DNA from: Salinibacterium sp. UTAS2018
GTDB taxonomy: Bacteria; Actinomycetota; Actinomycetes; Actinomycetales; Microbacteriaceae
DNA length: 64,000 nucleotides
Reading direction: 5' to 3'
Assembly (NCBI RefSeq): GCF_004118935.1
Contig: NZ_CP035375.1
Coordinates: forward strand, 744,001 to 808,000
Made by a program: the position numbers and the translations under genes. The first letter of the stretch is position 1; every line of letters starts with the position of its first letter. Below are positions 46,204 to 56,194 of the stretch, piece by piece. Below the pieces are notes generated by a model that worked only from the letters and a program-made list of their open reading frames with translations, made no database searches and had not been told where the DNA came from.

Positions 46204-47454
46204 CTAAATGGGGGCGTCTGCTAGCAATCGCCGCACTACGGCATCCGCGAGCAGGCGCCCTTTGAGCGTGAGGTTTATCGTGCCTCTGAAAGCGGCCGGA
46301 GCTTCTACCAGCTCATCGGCGATCAGCCCTGCTACGGCGGTGCGACCCTCAGCATCGAGCGTCGCTGTCTTTAGGCCATCGCGAACTCGCGCGCGAAGGA
46401 GAACATGCTCGAGATATTTGCTGGAATCAGCAAGCGTCTCGCGCCCGGCTCCCGGTGAGTGCCCGGCAGCAATCCGGTCGGCATACGCCGCCGGGTGCTT
46501 GACGTTCCACCAGCGAACGCCACCGACGTGACTGTGAGCCCCCGGGCCAACACCCCACCAGTCATTACCTAGCCAGTAGCCAAGATTATGACGGCTCGCG
46601 TGGCTAACAGCGGGATTGTCATCACGTTTGGCCCAGTTGCTGACCTCGTACCAGTCGTAGCCTGCGGCGGCCAGCTTCTTATCGGCCAACTCATACATGT
46701 CGGCCTGCAGGTCGTCGTCGACCGGAGCAACGTCGCCACGTTTGATCTGCGCCGCCAGCTTGGTGCCGGTCTCGATAATGAGCGCGTAGGCCGAAATATG
46801 GTCTGGATTTTGCGCGATGGCGTGATCGAGCGAGCGCTCCCAATCGGCCAACGACTCGCCCGGAGTTCCATAAATGAGGTCGACGCTCACGTCGAGCTCA
46901 ACTTCACGAGCCCATTTCACGACGTGAGGAACCTTCTCGGGGTCGTGAGTACGTTCCAGCGTGGCGAGCACGTGCGGCACCGCGGACTGCATCCCGAAAG
47001 ACACTCGAGTGAAGCCAGCCTCTTTGAGCGCGAGAAGGTATTCCCTGTCGACAGAGTCGGGGTTGGCTTCGGTGGTGACTTCGACGTCATCCGCAAAACC
47101 CCACGTATCGCGCGCCGCGGCAAGCATTCGAGTGAGGTCGGTTACCGGCAACAGAGTGGGGGTGCCGCCGCCAAAAAAGACCGTTGAGGCTTTGCGCGGC
47201 GCTACGCCCGCATTCTCCAGCACGGTGGCTGCTTGCCTGATTTCAGCTATTGCTTCGTCGGCGTAGTCCGCCCGCTTAGCTCCGCGCAGTTCTTCACCCG
47301 TGTAGGTATTGAAGTCGCAGTAGCCGCAGCGCACCCGACAGAATGGAACGTGGATGTACACACTCCAGTCACGGTCGCCAGAACCGGCAGCAACGCTGGC
47401 CGGCAAGGCTCCATCGAGAGGGGCAGGATCAGCTATCGGCAACGCACCTGGCAC
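46204..47454 (-). CDS. hemW: Radical SAM heme chaperone HemW
   Basis: 416 residues. The 4Fe-4S cysteines are in PFCRVRCGYCDFNTYTG, the coproporphyrinogen-oxidase-like form that lacks oxidase activity and acts as heme chaperone. SAM and core regions include VFFGGGTPTLLP and VEVTTEANPDSV. The GTG start has AGGGGA seven bases upstream. Here it is separated from hrcA by the DUF4870 genes. Confidence 0.93.
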   Translation of the reverse strand: MPGALPIADPAPLDGALPASVAAGSGDRDWSVYIHVPFCRVRCGYCDFNTYTGEELRGAKRADYADEAIAEIRQAATVLENAGVAPRKASTVFFGGGTPTLLPVTDLTRMLAAARDTWGFADDVEVTTEANPDSVDREYLLALKEAGFTRVSFGMQSAVPHVLATLERTHDPEKVPHVVKWAREVELDVSVDLIYGTPGESLADWERSLDHAIAQNPDHISAYALIIETGTKLAAQIKRGDVAPVDDDLQADMYELADKKLAAAGYDWYEVSNWAKRDDNPAVSHASRHNLGYWLGNDWWGVGPGAHSHVGGVRWWNVKHPAAYADRIAAGHSPGAGRETLADSSKYLEHVLLRARVRDGLKTATLDAEGRTAVAGLIADELVEAPAAFRGTINLTLKGRLLADAVVRRLLADAPI

Positions 47455-47551
47455 GAACTAATCCCCTAACAACTGATGAAGAAAGTGCGCCGCTCATGAC
47501 AGCGAGCAGCACCCGTCAATTGTCGCACCTCTCGCGTGGGAGCATGGATGG

Positions 47552-48229
47552 GTGACTATGCACATTCTCTGGGACATCGACGGAACGCTCATCCACAACT
47601 CCACGGACGGTGCCACCGTCTACCTCGAGGCGTTCACCCACGTCACGGGTGAAGCTCCCCGCCAGTTCATCACGAACCCGCACGGGCAGACCGAAGGCCA
47701 GATTCTCGCTGCGCTTCTCGAGATCAACGGGCACCCCGCCGCCATGCTCGACGATGTGCTCACCGAGCTAGACGTGCGCACCGCCAAGCTGCTCGAGACT
47801 GGCTATGTGCGAACGGCAGTACCCGGCGGCCCGGCAGCGCTCCTCCACGCGGCCGGTCACGGATGGACCAATGCGCTGCTCACGGGCAACGGCCCGCAGC
47901 ACTCGCGCGTGAAACTCACCGCCGCCGGCTATTCAGAAGAAGACTTCGACTGGACTCACTCGTTTTTCGGCGACCGTTCGCCTGACCGCCACCACCTCAC
48001 ATCGCTCGTCGCCACCATGCTCGGTGACCGCCCCAGCGTCATCATTGGCGACACCCCGAACGACGGAATAGCTGCCGATTCAGCTCAAATTCCGTTCATC
48101 GCCGTTGCAACCGGGGCTTACAGCGTGGCCGATCTCCGCGACACCAGTGCCCTCGTCGTCGTCGACGATCTGGTCGGTGGTCTCGAGGATGTATTGGGCA
48201 CTATCGACGAACTCGCACGCCGAGGCTGA
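47552..48229 (+). CDS. HAD-superfamily hydrolase
   Basis: 225 residues from GTG 47552 (ATG two codons later is also possible). Motif I is WDIDGTLIHN, motif II TGNGP and motif IV IIGDTPNDG, as in phosphoglycolate-phosphatase-like HAD proteins with a helical cap. The substrate is not known. Confidence 0.88.
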   Translation: MTMHILWDIDGTLIHNSTDGATVYLEAFTHVTGEAPRQFITNPHGQTEGQILAALLEINGHPAAMLDDVLTELDVRTAKLLETGYVRTAVPGGPAALLHAAGHGWTNALLTGNGPQHSRVKLTAAGYSEEDFDWTHSFFGDRSPDRHHLTSLVATMLGDRPSVIIGDTPNDGIAADSAQIPFIAVATGAYSVADLRDTSALVVVDDLVGGLEDVLGTIDELARRG

Positions 48230-48328
48230 TCGCAACGCCGCGCAGGATGCAGCAGTGAAGTTCGGCAGGACTAACGTCGAGTAGCTAGGTGCACGCTCGG
48301 CTCCGCTTGAGCCACGGTCTCCGGGTCG

Positions 48329-48925
48329 TTATTTCGACGAACGAATTGCTCCGGAAAGAGCACGCAGGTAGCGGGTCACGACGATGTATTGGAAGATTCG
48401 AAGAGCCGGAGCCACCAACATCCATTTGAAGGATGCCGGTCGAGAAAATGATCGCACCGTCATCCACACTGAGTTGTCGTCGCGCAGCTCTACCATGAAT
48501 GACTCTTCGCCCCGCAGCGGATGCCCTTCGAGCGTTCCGTAAGCAAAGCCGGCAACTTTCGGGTCGTCGACCACGTAGACCACCCGCACAGGCTCATGGG
48601 CCGTAAACCGACCGCTGCCTATCGAGAGCACGATGGTGTCTCCGGCTCGCACATGCGGGTGCTCGCTGTTATCGACCGACAGATCCCGGTTCTCACCGTG
48701 CGGGTCGCGAGGCAGAAGCGTCACGCCAAAACCGCTGCGACGTTTCACACCCCAGGTCAACACTTGTTCGCGTGCGAACGCCCAGCGATCTTCTCCATGC
48801 CCGATTCGAGCGCTGCGTTGAACCCGGCGGAATCCGGCGGGGGGAAGCACCGTAAAGGTCTGGCCACGCGTGGCACCGACCGCCCCATACGTAACAGGGG
48901 CATTGGGGTAGGTGCGCGCATCCAT
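48329..48925 (-). CDS. DUF1990-family protein
   Basis: 198 residues from ATG 48925, four bases after the lepA stop, so it is co-transcribed with lepA. The pattern ARTYPNAPVTYGAVGATRG near the start, WGVKRRSGFGV, and YGTLEGHPLRGEESFMVEL is that of DUF1990. Its function is unknown. Confidence 0.85.
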   Translation of the reverse strand: MDARTYPNAPVTYGAVGATRGQTFTVLPPAGFRRVQRSARIGHGEDRWAFAREQVLTWGVKRRSGFGVTLLPRDPHGENRDLSVDNSEHPHVRAGDTIVLSIGSGRFTAHEPVRVVYVVDDPKVAGFAYGTLEGHPLRGEESFMVELRDDNSVWMTVRSFSRPASFKWMLVAPALRIFQYIVVTRYLRALSGAIRSSK

Positions 48926-48929
48926 CGGT

Positions 48930-50798
48930 TTACTTCTTGTCTTTTCCGGCTTCGACTTCGCCCGAAAGCGCAGCGATGAAGGCAGACTGCGGAACCTCGA
49001 CGCGACCAACCATCTTCATGCGCTTTTTGCCCTCCTTCTGCTTCTCGAGGAGTTTGCGCTTGCGGCTGATGTCACCGCCGTAGCACTTAGCGAGAACGTC
49101 TTTACGCATCGCACGGATCGACTCCCGCGCAATGATGCGAGCGCCGATGGCGGCCTGAATCGGCACCTCGAACTGCTGGCGTGGGATGAGGTTCTTCAAA
49201 CGCTCTGTCATGAGAACGCCATAGGCATAAGCCTTATCGCGGTGCACGATGGCGCTGAACGCGTCGACGGCCTCGCCCTGCAGCAGGATGTCAACCTTCA
49301 CGAGGTCAGCCTCTTGGTCGCCACTGGGTTCGTAGTCGAGGCTCGCATAGCCCTGGGTGCGGCTCTTGAGGTGGTCGAAGAAGTCGAACACGATCTCACC
49401 GAGGGGCATCGTGTAATGAAGCTCTACGCGGTCGGTACCGACGTATTCCATGCCCTGCATGGTGCCGCGGCGCGACTGGCACAGCTCCATGACCGTACCC
49501 ACGAAGTCTTTGGGGGTCAGGATGGAAGCCTTCACCATCGGCTCAGAAACGCTCGCGATCTTTCCGCCAGGGAATTCGCTCGGGTTCGTCACAGTCGTGA
49601 ATTTCTTGTCGTCGCCCATCACTTCGTAAATAACCGAAGGAGCCGTAGCGATCATGTCGAGGTTGAACTCGCGTTCGAGACGCTCGCGCACAATCTCCAA
49701 GTGCAGGAGGCCCAAGAAACCACAGCGGAAACCGAAGCCGAGAGCTACGGATGTTTCGGGCTCATAAACCAGGGCGGCATCCGACAGCTTCAACTTGTCG
49801 AGAGCTTCGCGCAGTACCGGGTAGTCGGAACCATCGATCGGGTACAGCCCCGAGAACACCATGGGCTTCGGCTCTGAGTAGCCCTTGAGCGCGACCTCGG
49901 CCGGCTTGGCATGGTTCGTGACGGTGTCGCCAACCTTGCTCAGGCGCACATCTTTCACACCGGTGATGAGGTAACCCACTTCACCAACGCCTAGGCCCTT
50001 CGTGGGAGTCGGCTCGGGAGAGCTCACACCGATCTCAAGCAGTTCGTGTGCCGACTTAGTCGACATCATCATGACCTTCTCGCGCGGCGAGAGCTGGCCA
50101 TCGACCATACGTACGTAGGTAATAACGCCACGGTAGGCGTCGTACACCGAGTCAAAAATCATGGCGCGAGCCGGAGCATCCGGGTTACCGACCGGAGCCG
50201 GGATGAGTCGCGTAGCCTCGTCGAGAAGCTCAGAAACACCCACTCCGGTCTTGCCCGAGACGCGCAGCACCGTCGACGGGTCGCAACCGATGAGACCAGC
50301 GATTTCTTCGGCGTACTTGTCGGGATCTGCTGCCGGCAGGTCGATCTTGTTCAGCACCGGAATGATCGTGAGGTCGTTCTCCATCGCCAAATAGAGATTG
50401 GCGAGAGTCTGAGCCTCGATACCCTGAGCGGCATCAACGAGAAGAATGGCTCCTTCGCAGGCGGCCAGCGAGCGGGACACCTCGTAGGTGAAGTCCACGT
50501 GACCAGGAGTGTCAATCATGTTCAGCGCGTAGGACTGTTCCTTACCGTTTTCGTCGGTAAGCGCCCACGGCATTCGAACGGCTTGGCTCTTGATCGTGAT
50601 GCCGCGCTCACGCTCGATATCCATACGGTCGAGGTACTGCGCCCGCATATCGCGGTCGCTAACAACCCCAGTGACCGACAGCATGCGGTCAGCGAGGGTG
50701 GACTTGCCATGATCGATATGCGCAATGATGCAAAAGTTGCGGATAAACGCAGGATCGGTCGAAGCAGGCTCAAGTGTGTAAGAGGCGCGAGGAGACAT
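48930..50798 (-). CDS. lepA: Elongation factor 4
   Basis: 622 residues from ATG 50798. Ribosomal GTPase that back-translocates tRNA. G1 [10 protein letters not shown]3 DTPGHVDF, G4 NKIDLPAAD; the C-terminal LepA domain ends near [20 protein letters not shown]. The frame reaches 50846 but the extra residues are not conserved. Confidence 0.96.
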   Translation of the reverse strand: MSPRASYTLEPASTDPAFIRNFCIIAHIDHGKSTLADRMLSVTGVVSDRDMRAQYLDRMDIERERGITIKSQAVRMPWALTDENGKEQSYALNMIDTPGHVDFTYEVSRSLAACEGAILLVDAAQGIEAQTLANLYLAMENDLTIIPVLNKIDLPAADPDKYAEEIAGLIGCDPSTVLRVSGKTGVGVSELLDEATRLIPAPVGNPDAPARAMIFDSVYDAYRGVITYVRMVDGQLSPREKVMMMSTKSAHELLEIGVSSPEPTPTKGLGVGEVGYLITGVKDVRLSKVGDTVTNHAKPAEVALKGYSEPKPMVFSGLYPIDGSDYPVLREALDKLKLSDAALVYEPETSVALGFGFRCGFLGLLHLEIVRERLEREFNLDMIATAPSVIYEVMGDDKKFTTVTNPSEFPGGKIASVSEPMVKASILTPKDFVGTVMELCQSRRGTMQGMEYVGTDRVELHYTMPLGEIVFDFFDHLKSRTQGYASLDYEPSGDQEADLVKVDILLQGEAVDAFSAIVHRDKAYAYGVLMTERLKNLIPRQQFEVPIQAAIGARIIARESIRAMRKDVLAKCYGGDISRKRKLLEKQKEGKKRMKMVGRVEVPQSAFIAALSGEVEAGKDKK

Positions 50799-50909
50799 CC
50801 GCCCAATTCTCCCATGAAGCGGACGTTCCTGCGCGCACCCGCCCAATACGACAGGCCGGAGCCATTACGGGGGCGGATGCTCGGGCTGTCACTGCGCCAG
50901 AAAGTGCCG

Positions 50910-51284
50910 CTAGAACGCTGCTGCCAGCAAGAGGAATGGCAGAGTCGCCAGTGCCCCAGCGATAACGACCAACACCCAGCCGAAGGTGGCAACGCAGGCG
51001 AGGACGATCCCCCAAATAGAGAAACCCCGTCCCGTTGGTTCATCGCGCAAGCCGAACACACCCAAGATCACCGCAGCCAGCGGCACGACAACGCTCTGCG
51101 CAAAGAAGAGCGAAGCGATACCTAAGCTGAGCGCGAGCACGCTCATTGTGCGGGAGGCTGCGGCGCGAGGGGCAGACGCGGTGGTGTACTCGTTAGTAGC
51201 GGTGGGCACGTCAGTAGAGGTGGGCACGTCAGTAGCGGTGCGCTCGTCAGTTGCGGATGAAACTGAAAGGGTTGAAGAGGTCAT
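50910..51284 (-). CDS. DUF4190-like small membrane protein
   Basis: 124 residues. A Thr/Ser/Val-rich, cytoplasmic or disordered N-terminus (about 45 residues) contains repeated TDVP(T/A)(S/T) units, followed by two helices (MSVLALSLGIASLFFAQSVVV and GIVLACVATFGWVLVVIAG) typical of DUF4190. The repeats come from an imperfect 18-bp tandem repeat in the DNA. TACCTT stands six bases before the ATG. Confidence 0.75.
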   Translation of the reverse strand: MTSSTLSVSSATDERTATDVPTSTDVPTATNEYTTASAPRAAASRTMSVLALSLGIASLFFAQSVVVPLAAVILGVFGLRDEPTGRGFSIWGIVLACVATFGWVLVVIAGALATLPFLLLAAAF

Positions 51285-51296
51285 GTATCTAAGGTA
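51285..51296 (-). promoter_or_regulatory. Candidate leaderless -10 of the DUF4190-like gene
   Basis: TACCTT (51291-51296, minus strand) is followed by AGATAC and the ATG at 51284. Confidence 0.5.
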
Positions 51297-51487
51297 AAAA
51301 AGCCGACGACCGTCGGGTATCGGGGTAACCCCCGAAAGTGCAGGGGGACGGCCCGCCTGCCGACGTGCCGGCGAACTCTGATGGGGACTTTAACCCGAGA
51401 GCCAGGCGTGGCAACAACGGCACACAGACACGTTCACTATTCTGGAGATTGCTTACAGGACAAGTCAGCGGCGCTGAAGGCTTAGTA

Positions 51488-51624
51488 AACCGCGCAAACA
51501 AGTTTGCACGGCGCTGGGGTCGCGCAATTGCTCCGCAATTGCCATAGCTCCACCGGAACCGCGCAAACAAGTTTGCACGGCGCTGGGGTCGCGCAATTGC
51601 TCCGCAATTGCCATAGCTCCACCG
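51488..51624. repeat. 69-bp tandem duplication with palindromes
   Basis: Positions 51488-51556 recur exactly at 51557-51624 (68 of 69 bases). Each copy has GCAAAC-AA-GTTTGC and two GCAATTGC palindromes three bases apart. It lies 140 bases before rpsT and could fold into tandem hairpins in RNA or DNA. Confidence 0.95.
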
Positions 51625-51762
51625 CGCTGGTAACGTTGCCTGTTGGCTTATGCATACGGTTCTTCGTCGAACGGTATGCGCATCGCGGCCGGGAATCAGA
51701 ACACCGATTCTCTTCCACGGCCGCCCACCATCTCTGATCCACAAACAAGAAAGCACATAAAC

Positions 51763-52023
51763 GTGGCAAATATTAAGTCGCAGATCAAGCGCATTGGTAC
51801 CAACAAGAAGGCACAAGACCGCAACCGCCAGGTCAAGAGCCAGGTCAAGACGGCTATCCGCGCCACGCGCGCAGCGATCAAGGCTGGCGACAAAGACGCC
51901 GCCCTCGCAAGCTTGAAGCTCGCATCCAAGTCGCTCGACAAGGCTGCTGGCAAGGGCGTTCTGCACAAGAACCAGGCAGCGAACCGCAAGTCGGCCATCG
52001 CCAAGCAGGTTGCATCTCTCTAA
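51763..52023 (+). CDS. rpsT: Ribosomal protein S20
   Basis: 86 residues from GTG 51763, highly basic. [20 protein letters not shown] and [12 protein letters not shown] are S20 markers. It binds 16S rRNA early in assembly. The ribosome site AAGAAAG precedes the GTG; the in-frame extension upstream is noncoding. Confidence 0.95.
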   Translation: MANIKSQIKRIGTNKKAQDRNRQVKSQVKTAIRATRAAIKAGDKDAALASLKLASKSLDKAAGKGVLHKNQAANRKSAIAKQVASL

Positions 52024-52052
52024 AGCTCTCTGATCGGCATTACGCCGAACAC

Positions 52053-52089
52053 ACAAAAGCCCCTGCCGCTCGCGGTCAGGGGCTTTTGT
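52053..52089. terminator. Bidirectional terminator between rpsT and holA
   Basis: ACAAAAGCCCCTG (52053-52065) pairs with CAGGGGCTTTTGT (52077-52089). Runs of A and T on both sides make it work on either strand. Confidence 0.9.
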
Positions 52090-52109
52090 CGTTAAGCGGT
52101 GCTTTCGAG

Positions 52110-53138
52110 CTAGCGGATGCCGCGGGCGGCGACCACAGAAATCATGCGCTCCAGCGCGAACACAGGGTCGCGCCCCAACCCTTTCACCTGAGCATCTGTA
52201 TCGGCGATGGCCTCAATGGCGGAGCCAAGCCCCGCGTCGCTCCAGCCGCGCAAATCTTTCATCGCCCGATCAGCCTGCCACGGCGCCATCCCAAAGGTCT
52301 TTGCGGCTTGCCCCGACGACATTGACCCGCCCGAGAGTTTCGCCATCGTGCGCAACTTCGACGCAAATGCAGCAACGATCGGCACCGGGTCGGCGCCCGA
52401 AGCAAGAGCGTGACGCAAAAGCACAAGAGCTTCACCGGAACGCCCGGCAATCGCGGAATCTGCGACTTTGAAGGCGCTGGTTTCGACGCGGCCCGAGTAA
52501 TAGCGGGCAACAGTGGCTTCGTTGATTTCGTCGGCATCGTCGGCGAGAAGCTGCTGGCAGGCTGCGGCGAGTTCTGCAAGATCTGCAGAGAACGCTGAAA
52601 CGAGGGTGCGTAAGGCGCCTGGGGTAACGCGGCGGCGCTTGGCGGCGAACTCGGCGGAGGCGAAATCGTATTTCTCGGCGTCTTTCTTGAGTTCGAGGCA
52701 CGCGATTTCTATCCCGCCGCCCTTGCCCGCACGAATGGCGTCGAGGAGTTTCTTACCGCGCACTCCCCCAGCATGACGAAGTACGAGATACGTGTCCTCG
52801 GCCGGAGCTTCGAGGTATGACAGCGTTTCGGTGATGAAAGCGTCAGTACACTTCTCTACGTTTGTGACTCGAATCAGCCGGGGTTCACTGAAAAGCGAGG
52901 GGCTGGCGAGGCTAATGAGCTCGCCCGGGCCGTAGTGATCGGCTTCGAGGTCGTTGACCTCGAGACTGGGGTCTTCAACTTTGAGGGTGTCGCGCAGCAT
53001 ACGGATGGCTCGATCGGCGAGGAAACCTTCCGTGCCGCTGACAAGAATGATCGGTGCGGGGCGCACCTTGTTCCATGCCAACTGCGGAATAGCGACTTTG
53101 GACTTCGCCGGCGGTCGGGCGGGGGTTCTGGCGGCCAC
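52110..53138 (-). CDS. holA: DNA polymerase III delta subunit
   Basis: 342 residues from GTG 53138, with GAGGAG just upstream. It is the clamp-loader subunit that opens the beta clamp. The N-terminal ILVSGTEGFLADRAIRMLRD and the FGMAPWQADRA region are family markers. The frame continues to 53216 without conservation. It follows comEC. Confidence 0.92.
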   Translation of the reverse strand: MAARTPARPPAKSKVAIPQLAWNKVRPAPIILVSGTEGFLADRAIRMLRDTLKVEDPSLEVNDLEADHYGPGELISLASPSLFSEPRLIRVTNVEKCTDAFITETLSYLEAPAEDTYLVLRHAGGVRGKKLLDAIRAGKGGGIEIACLELKKDAEKYDFASAEFAAKRRRVTPGALRTLVSAFSADLAELAAACQQLLADDADEINEATVARYYSGRVETSAFKVADSAIAGRSGEALVLLRHALASGADPVPIVAAFASKLRTMAKLSGGSMSSGQAAKTFGMAPWQADRAMKDLRGWSDAGLGSAIEAIADTDAQVKGLGRDPVFALERMISVVAARGIR

Positions 53139-53169
53139 AAGTCTCCTCAATTTGAACTGCGAACCCAGC

Positions 53170-55545
53170 CTAATGCCGGGCGCCCACATCCTTCTCCGAC
53201 CACACTGAGACGGCACCGGACCTGCTCGCGGGCGACACCAGCACGAGTCCGTTCAGATCGCTTCGAGCTACCGCGGTGCCTGCGTCTTCGAGCATGGCAA
53301 GAGCGGAATCGGTCGGATGCCCGTACCCGTTGTCCGCGCCGACGCCGATGAGTCCGAGAGTGGCTCTCAGCGCGGAATAGAGGGCCGGATACTGGTCACC
53401 AGAACCGTGATGGCTGACTTTGACGACATCCACTTGCCGGAACGTATGGCCTGCCACGAGGCGCGACTGAGCACTCTCGCCGAGGTCCCCCAAGAAAACC
53501 GAGCTGAGGCAATGTCTCAGGCAATCGGAGCGCGGCTGGAACTCGATAACAACGCTCGCATCGTTTCCTGGATCGATGCCGGCAACCTGAGCAGGTGGCC
53601 AGAGCACGCGCCACTGGAGTTCGCCGAGTTGCCCGCGATTTCCCGCGTTCACCGCGACGACCTGTGCGCCACCGGCCGCGAGGTTGTCGAGCAGTGCTTC
53701 GTCGGTGGGCGAGCCGGTGGGCCCGACAAGTACAACGTCTGCTCGGCCGACGACAGCCTCCGTTCCTCCCACATGGTCGTGGTCAAAATGTGTCAACACG
53801 AGCAGATCTATGCGGTCAATTGCGAGACGATCAAGGCAGGCTTCGAGTAAATCCGGTTCTGCGCCGGTATCGATCAGAGTAACTTCTTCGCCACTGCGCA
53901 TGACCACCGCATCGCCCTGGCCCACATCACATTGCGCGAACTGCCACTCCTTCGGCCACGTCATCGCCGCACTCACCGCCGATCCCACCACAACAGCAAG
54001 GGCGAGCGTCGACGCGATCGCGAGCGAGGTGAGGGCGTGGGTCTGCCAGATCCCCTTGGTCACCAGAGCAGCGAGGAGAAGAATCGTGAGCACGCTGAGC
54101 GTCAGCACTCCCACCCAGCCCTCCCACCACGGGATGCGTGCCCACGGAGCGTCGGCAAAGAAGTCCGCCACCGCGGCGACCCACGCAGCGGGCAGCCAGG
54201 CGATCCACATCAGCCCCAACCCGAGGACCGGGAGCACAGAGAGCGCCACGCAAGCCGCGAGACCGACGACGGTCGCAATGGGTGCCGCTGGAGCGGCCAG
54301 GACGTTCGCGAGCACCCCGTAGGTCGGCAGTGAGGGCTGCAGCAGTAGCAGCACGGGCTGGCAGGCCAGCTGAGCGGCTAACGGCACAGCAATCACCAGT
54401 GACAGCCATCGCGGTATCCAGCGCCCCAGAAGCTGCGCGAGCGGCTCGGCAAAGAGAAGCAGACCTGCCGTGGCGAACACCGAAAGCACAAACGCGAAGT
54501 TGCGCGATAACCAGGGGTCGAAGGCGAGGAGCGCGATCGTCGCGAGTGAGAGCACCGCCATACCTCGGATAGGCCTGCCGCTGCCCAGCGCGATCAACAC
54601 GAACGTCGCCATGAGTGCTGCCCGAAGCACGCTGGGGTCGGGCGTGACAACGACGACGAACGCGATCAACACGAGGATCGAGAGGCCGATCCGTAAAGCC
54701 CTAGTAGCACCGACCCGGCCACCGAGAGCCATGATGAGGCCGACGACGATCGCGCAGTTGGCGCCCGAAACTGCGGTGAGGTGACTCAGCGAGCTGGTCT
54801 TCATCGCGTCATCCAAGTCGTCACTAACCGCGCTCGTATCGCCGATGGCAAGCCCGCCTAGGAGCTCGCCGCCACCACCAGGCAACTGCGATGTTGCTGC
54901 CGAGAATGTGCGTCTCAGCTCATTCGCCCAGTCGAATTGCCAGCCAGGATCGGCCTGCCACTCTGGTTCGTCGGTAGCGAAGAGCAACACCGCCCGCCCA
55001 TCTCCCGGGGCGGTGCTCGCCAAGGTGCCCGTGACCGCAAACGTGACGCCGATCCCCCACGGCTCGTCTTCACCGCCTGCTGCGAGGTCACTGTCCTGTT
55101 CTTCAGTAGGGTCAGCCGCGACCGCGCCAAATCCGCCCCGTTCTGTGAAGATCAGAGCGGGCGATTCGAGCTCGAACGTTTCGCCGTCGACCTTGAGCAG
55201 GGTGATGGTCGCCTGAAAAAAGTCGGCGTCGCGTTGGAGGGCGGAGGTGGTTGTAGCCGTAGCGGTGACCGTCGTGTGTTTCGCCGCCAGCGTCGCCAGT
55301 GCCGCGGGCTGACGGCTTTCAGCGTGGACGGTGACCGATGTCGAGCAGAGGGCGGCGAGAACGCACCCCAGGGCGAGGCTCGCGAGCAGGCGCCGCTGAC
55401 TCATCAGTGCGCCCGCGATGAGCAGCGCGGAAGCAAGCCACAAAGCGATAGCCACGGTAAGGGCCCACGCCGGCACTCCGATTACCAACACGGTGACGAG
55501 CCACGCACCCGCTACGGGCAGACTCAGCCGCAGGTCGAGGCTCAT
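53170..55545 (-). CDS. comEC: ComEC/Rec2 competence channel
   Basis: 791 residues. An N-terminal membrane part and OB-like domain, the Competence domain with about ten helices (HLTAVSGANCAIVVGLI), and a C-terminal metallo-beta-lactamase domain with LTHFDHDHVGG. It takes single-stranded DNA across the membrane. It overlaps comEA by four bases. Other competence genes are not in the window. Confidence 0.94.
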   Translation of the reverse strand: MSLDLRLSLPVAGAWLVTVLVIGVPAWALTVAIALWLASALLIAGALMSQRRLLASLALGCVLAALCSTSVTVHAESRQPAALATLAAKHTTVTATATTTSALQRDADFFQATITLLKVDGETFELESPALIFTERGGFGAVAADPTEEQDSDLAAGGEDEPWGIGVTFAVTGTLASTAPGDGRAVLLFATDEPEWQADPGWQFDWANELRRTFSAATSQLPGGGGELLGGLAIGDTSAVSDDLDDAMKTSSLSHLTAVSGANCAIVVGLIMALGGRVGATRALRIGLSILVLIAFVVVVTPDPSVLRAALMATFVLIALGSGRPIRGMAVLSLATIALLAFDPWLSRNFAFVLSVFATAGLLLFAEPLAQLLGRWIPRWLSLVIAVPLAAQLACQPVLLLLQPSLPTYGVLANVLAAPAAPIATVVGLAACVALSVLPVLGLGLMWIAWLPAAWVAAVADFFADAPWARIPWWEGWVGVLTLSVLTILLLAALVTKGIWQTHALTSLAIASTLALAVVVGSAVSAAMTWPKEWQFAQCDVGQGDAVVMRSGEEVTLIDTGAEPDLLEACLDRLAIDRIDLLVLTHFDHDHVGGTEAVVGRADVVLVGPTGSPTDEALLDNLAAGGAQVVAVNAGNRGQLGELQWRVLWPPAQVAGIDPGNDASVVIEFQPRSDCLRHCLSSVFLGDLGESAQSRLVAGHTFRQVDVVKVSHHGSGDQYPALYSALRATLGLIGVGADNGYGHPTDSALAMLEDAGTAVARSDLNGLVLVSPASRSGAVSVWSEKDVGARH

Positions 55546-56132
55546 ACCGTGACCAATTCGCGAAGTCCGTCAAACGTAGCGTCGCCGATTCCAGCGACAT
55601 TGCGCAGATCATCGATGCTCGTAAAACGTCCATTCGCTTCGCGCCACGCGAGGATGCGAGCGGCCATCGCTGGCCCGATACGAGGCAACGTATCGAGAGC
55701 CGCGGCATCCGCAGTATTCAGATTGACTCGACCATCGGATGCCGTAGCCGCGTCAGCCTCGTCGCCCGCAGCGGGCACTGCGAACTGCTCTCCATCGGTC
55801 AGCACGCGCGCGAGGTTGAGTTGATCACGGTTAGCCTCCTCGGTGAAACCCCCGGCGGCAGCGATCGCGTCAATGACGCGTGATCCTTCGGCCAGCTCGA
55901 AGAGCCCCGGGCGTACCACCGCCCCCGTAACGTGCACGAACAGAGCGGGCGATTCCACCACGAACGCGTCGTCGTCTGAGCCCACTTCGCCGCGCGCAAT
56001 CTCTACAGCAGTAGGGCTGCCGGTGAGAGCGGTCGCGAGGATGGCACAGCCGAGCGCGACAAGCACCACCACGATGACGGCGCCAACACGCACCCGCAGC
56101 CGTGTCTTACGGGCCTGCTCGAACTCTTCCAC
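55542..56132 (-). CDS. comEA: ComEA-type DNA-binding protein
   Basis: About 196 residues. One N-terminal membrane helix (VGAVIVVVLVALGCAILATAL), an SLBB-like domain (FVHVTGAVVRPGLFEL) and a C-terminal helix-hairpin-helix pair (VNLNTADAAALDTLPRIGPA). It binds incoming DNA on the outside and passes it to ComEC. GTG 56132 has TAGTTT six bases upstream; GTG 56138, two codons earlier, is directly at the leuS hairpin and is less likely. Confidence 0.9.
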   Translation of the reverse strand: MEEFEQARKTRLRVRVGAVIVVVLVALGCAILATALTGSPTAVEIARGEVGSDDDAFVVESPALFVHVTGAVVRPGLFELAEGSRVIDAIAAAGGFTEEANRDQLNLARVLTDGEQFAVPAAGDEADAATASDGRVNLNTADAAALDTLPRIGPAMAARILAWREANGRFTSIDDLRNVAGIGDATFDGLRELVTV

Positions 56133-56138
56133 CTGCAC

Positions 56139-56177
56139 AAACTAAGCGCGCCCCGATTGCTCGGAGCGCGCTTAGTT
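56139..56177 (-). terminator. leuS terminator, its distal arm holding a comEA -10
   Basis: AACTAAGCGCG (56140-56150) pairs with CGCGCTTAGTT (56167-56177), with an inner GC stem. The minus-strand distal arm ends in TAGTTT (56139-56144), exactly six bases before the comEA GTG at 56132, so the same bases may serve as a promoter. Confidence 0.7.
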
Positions 56178-56194
56178 ACAAGGTGTGAAGTGTT

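Larger units (their letters stand above)
51285..51762. other. 478-bp gene-free region before rpsT
   Basis: It contains the promoter of the DUF4190-like gene on the left, a 69-bp tandem duplication in the middle and the rpsT leader on the right. No open frame in it has coding character. Confidence 0.6.

Noticed and set aside
53170..56132. A complete natural competence system
   Set aside because: Only comEA and comEC are visible. No pilus, comF or drpA gene is in the window, so competence cannot be claimed.
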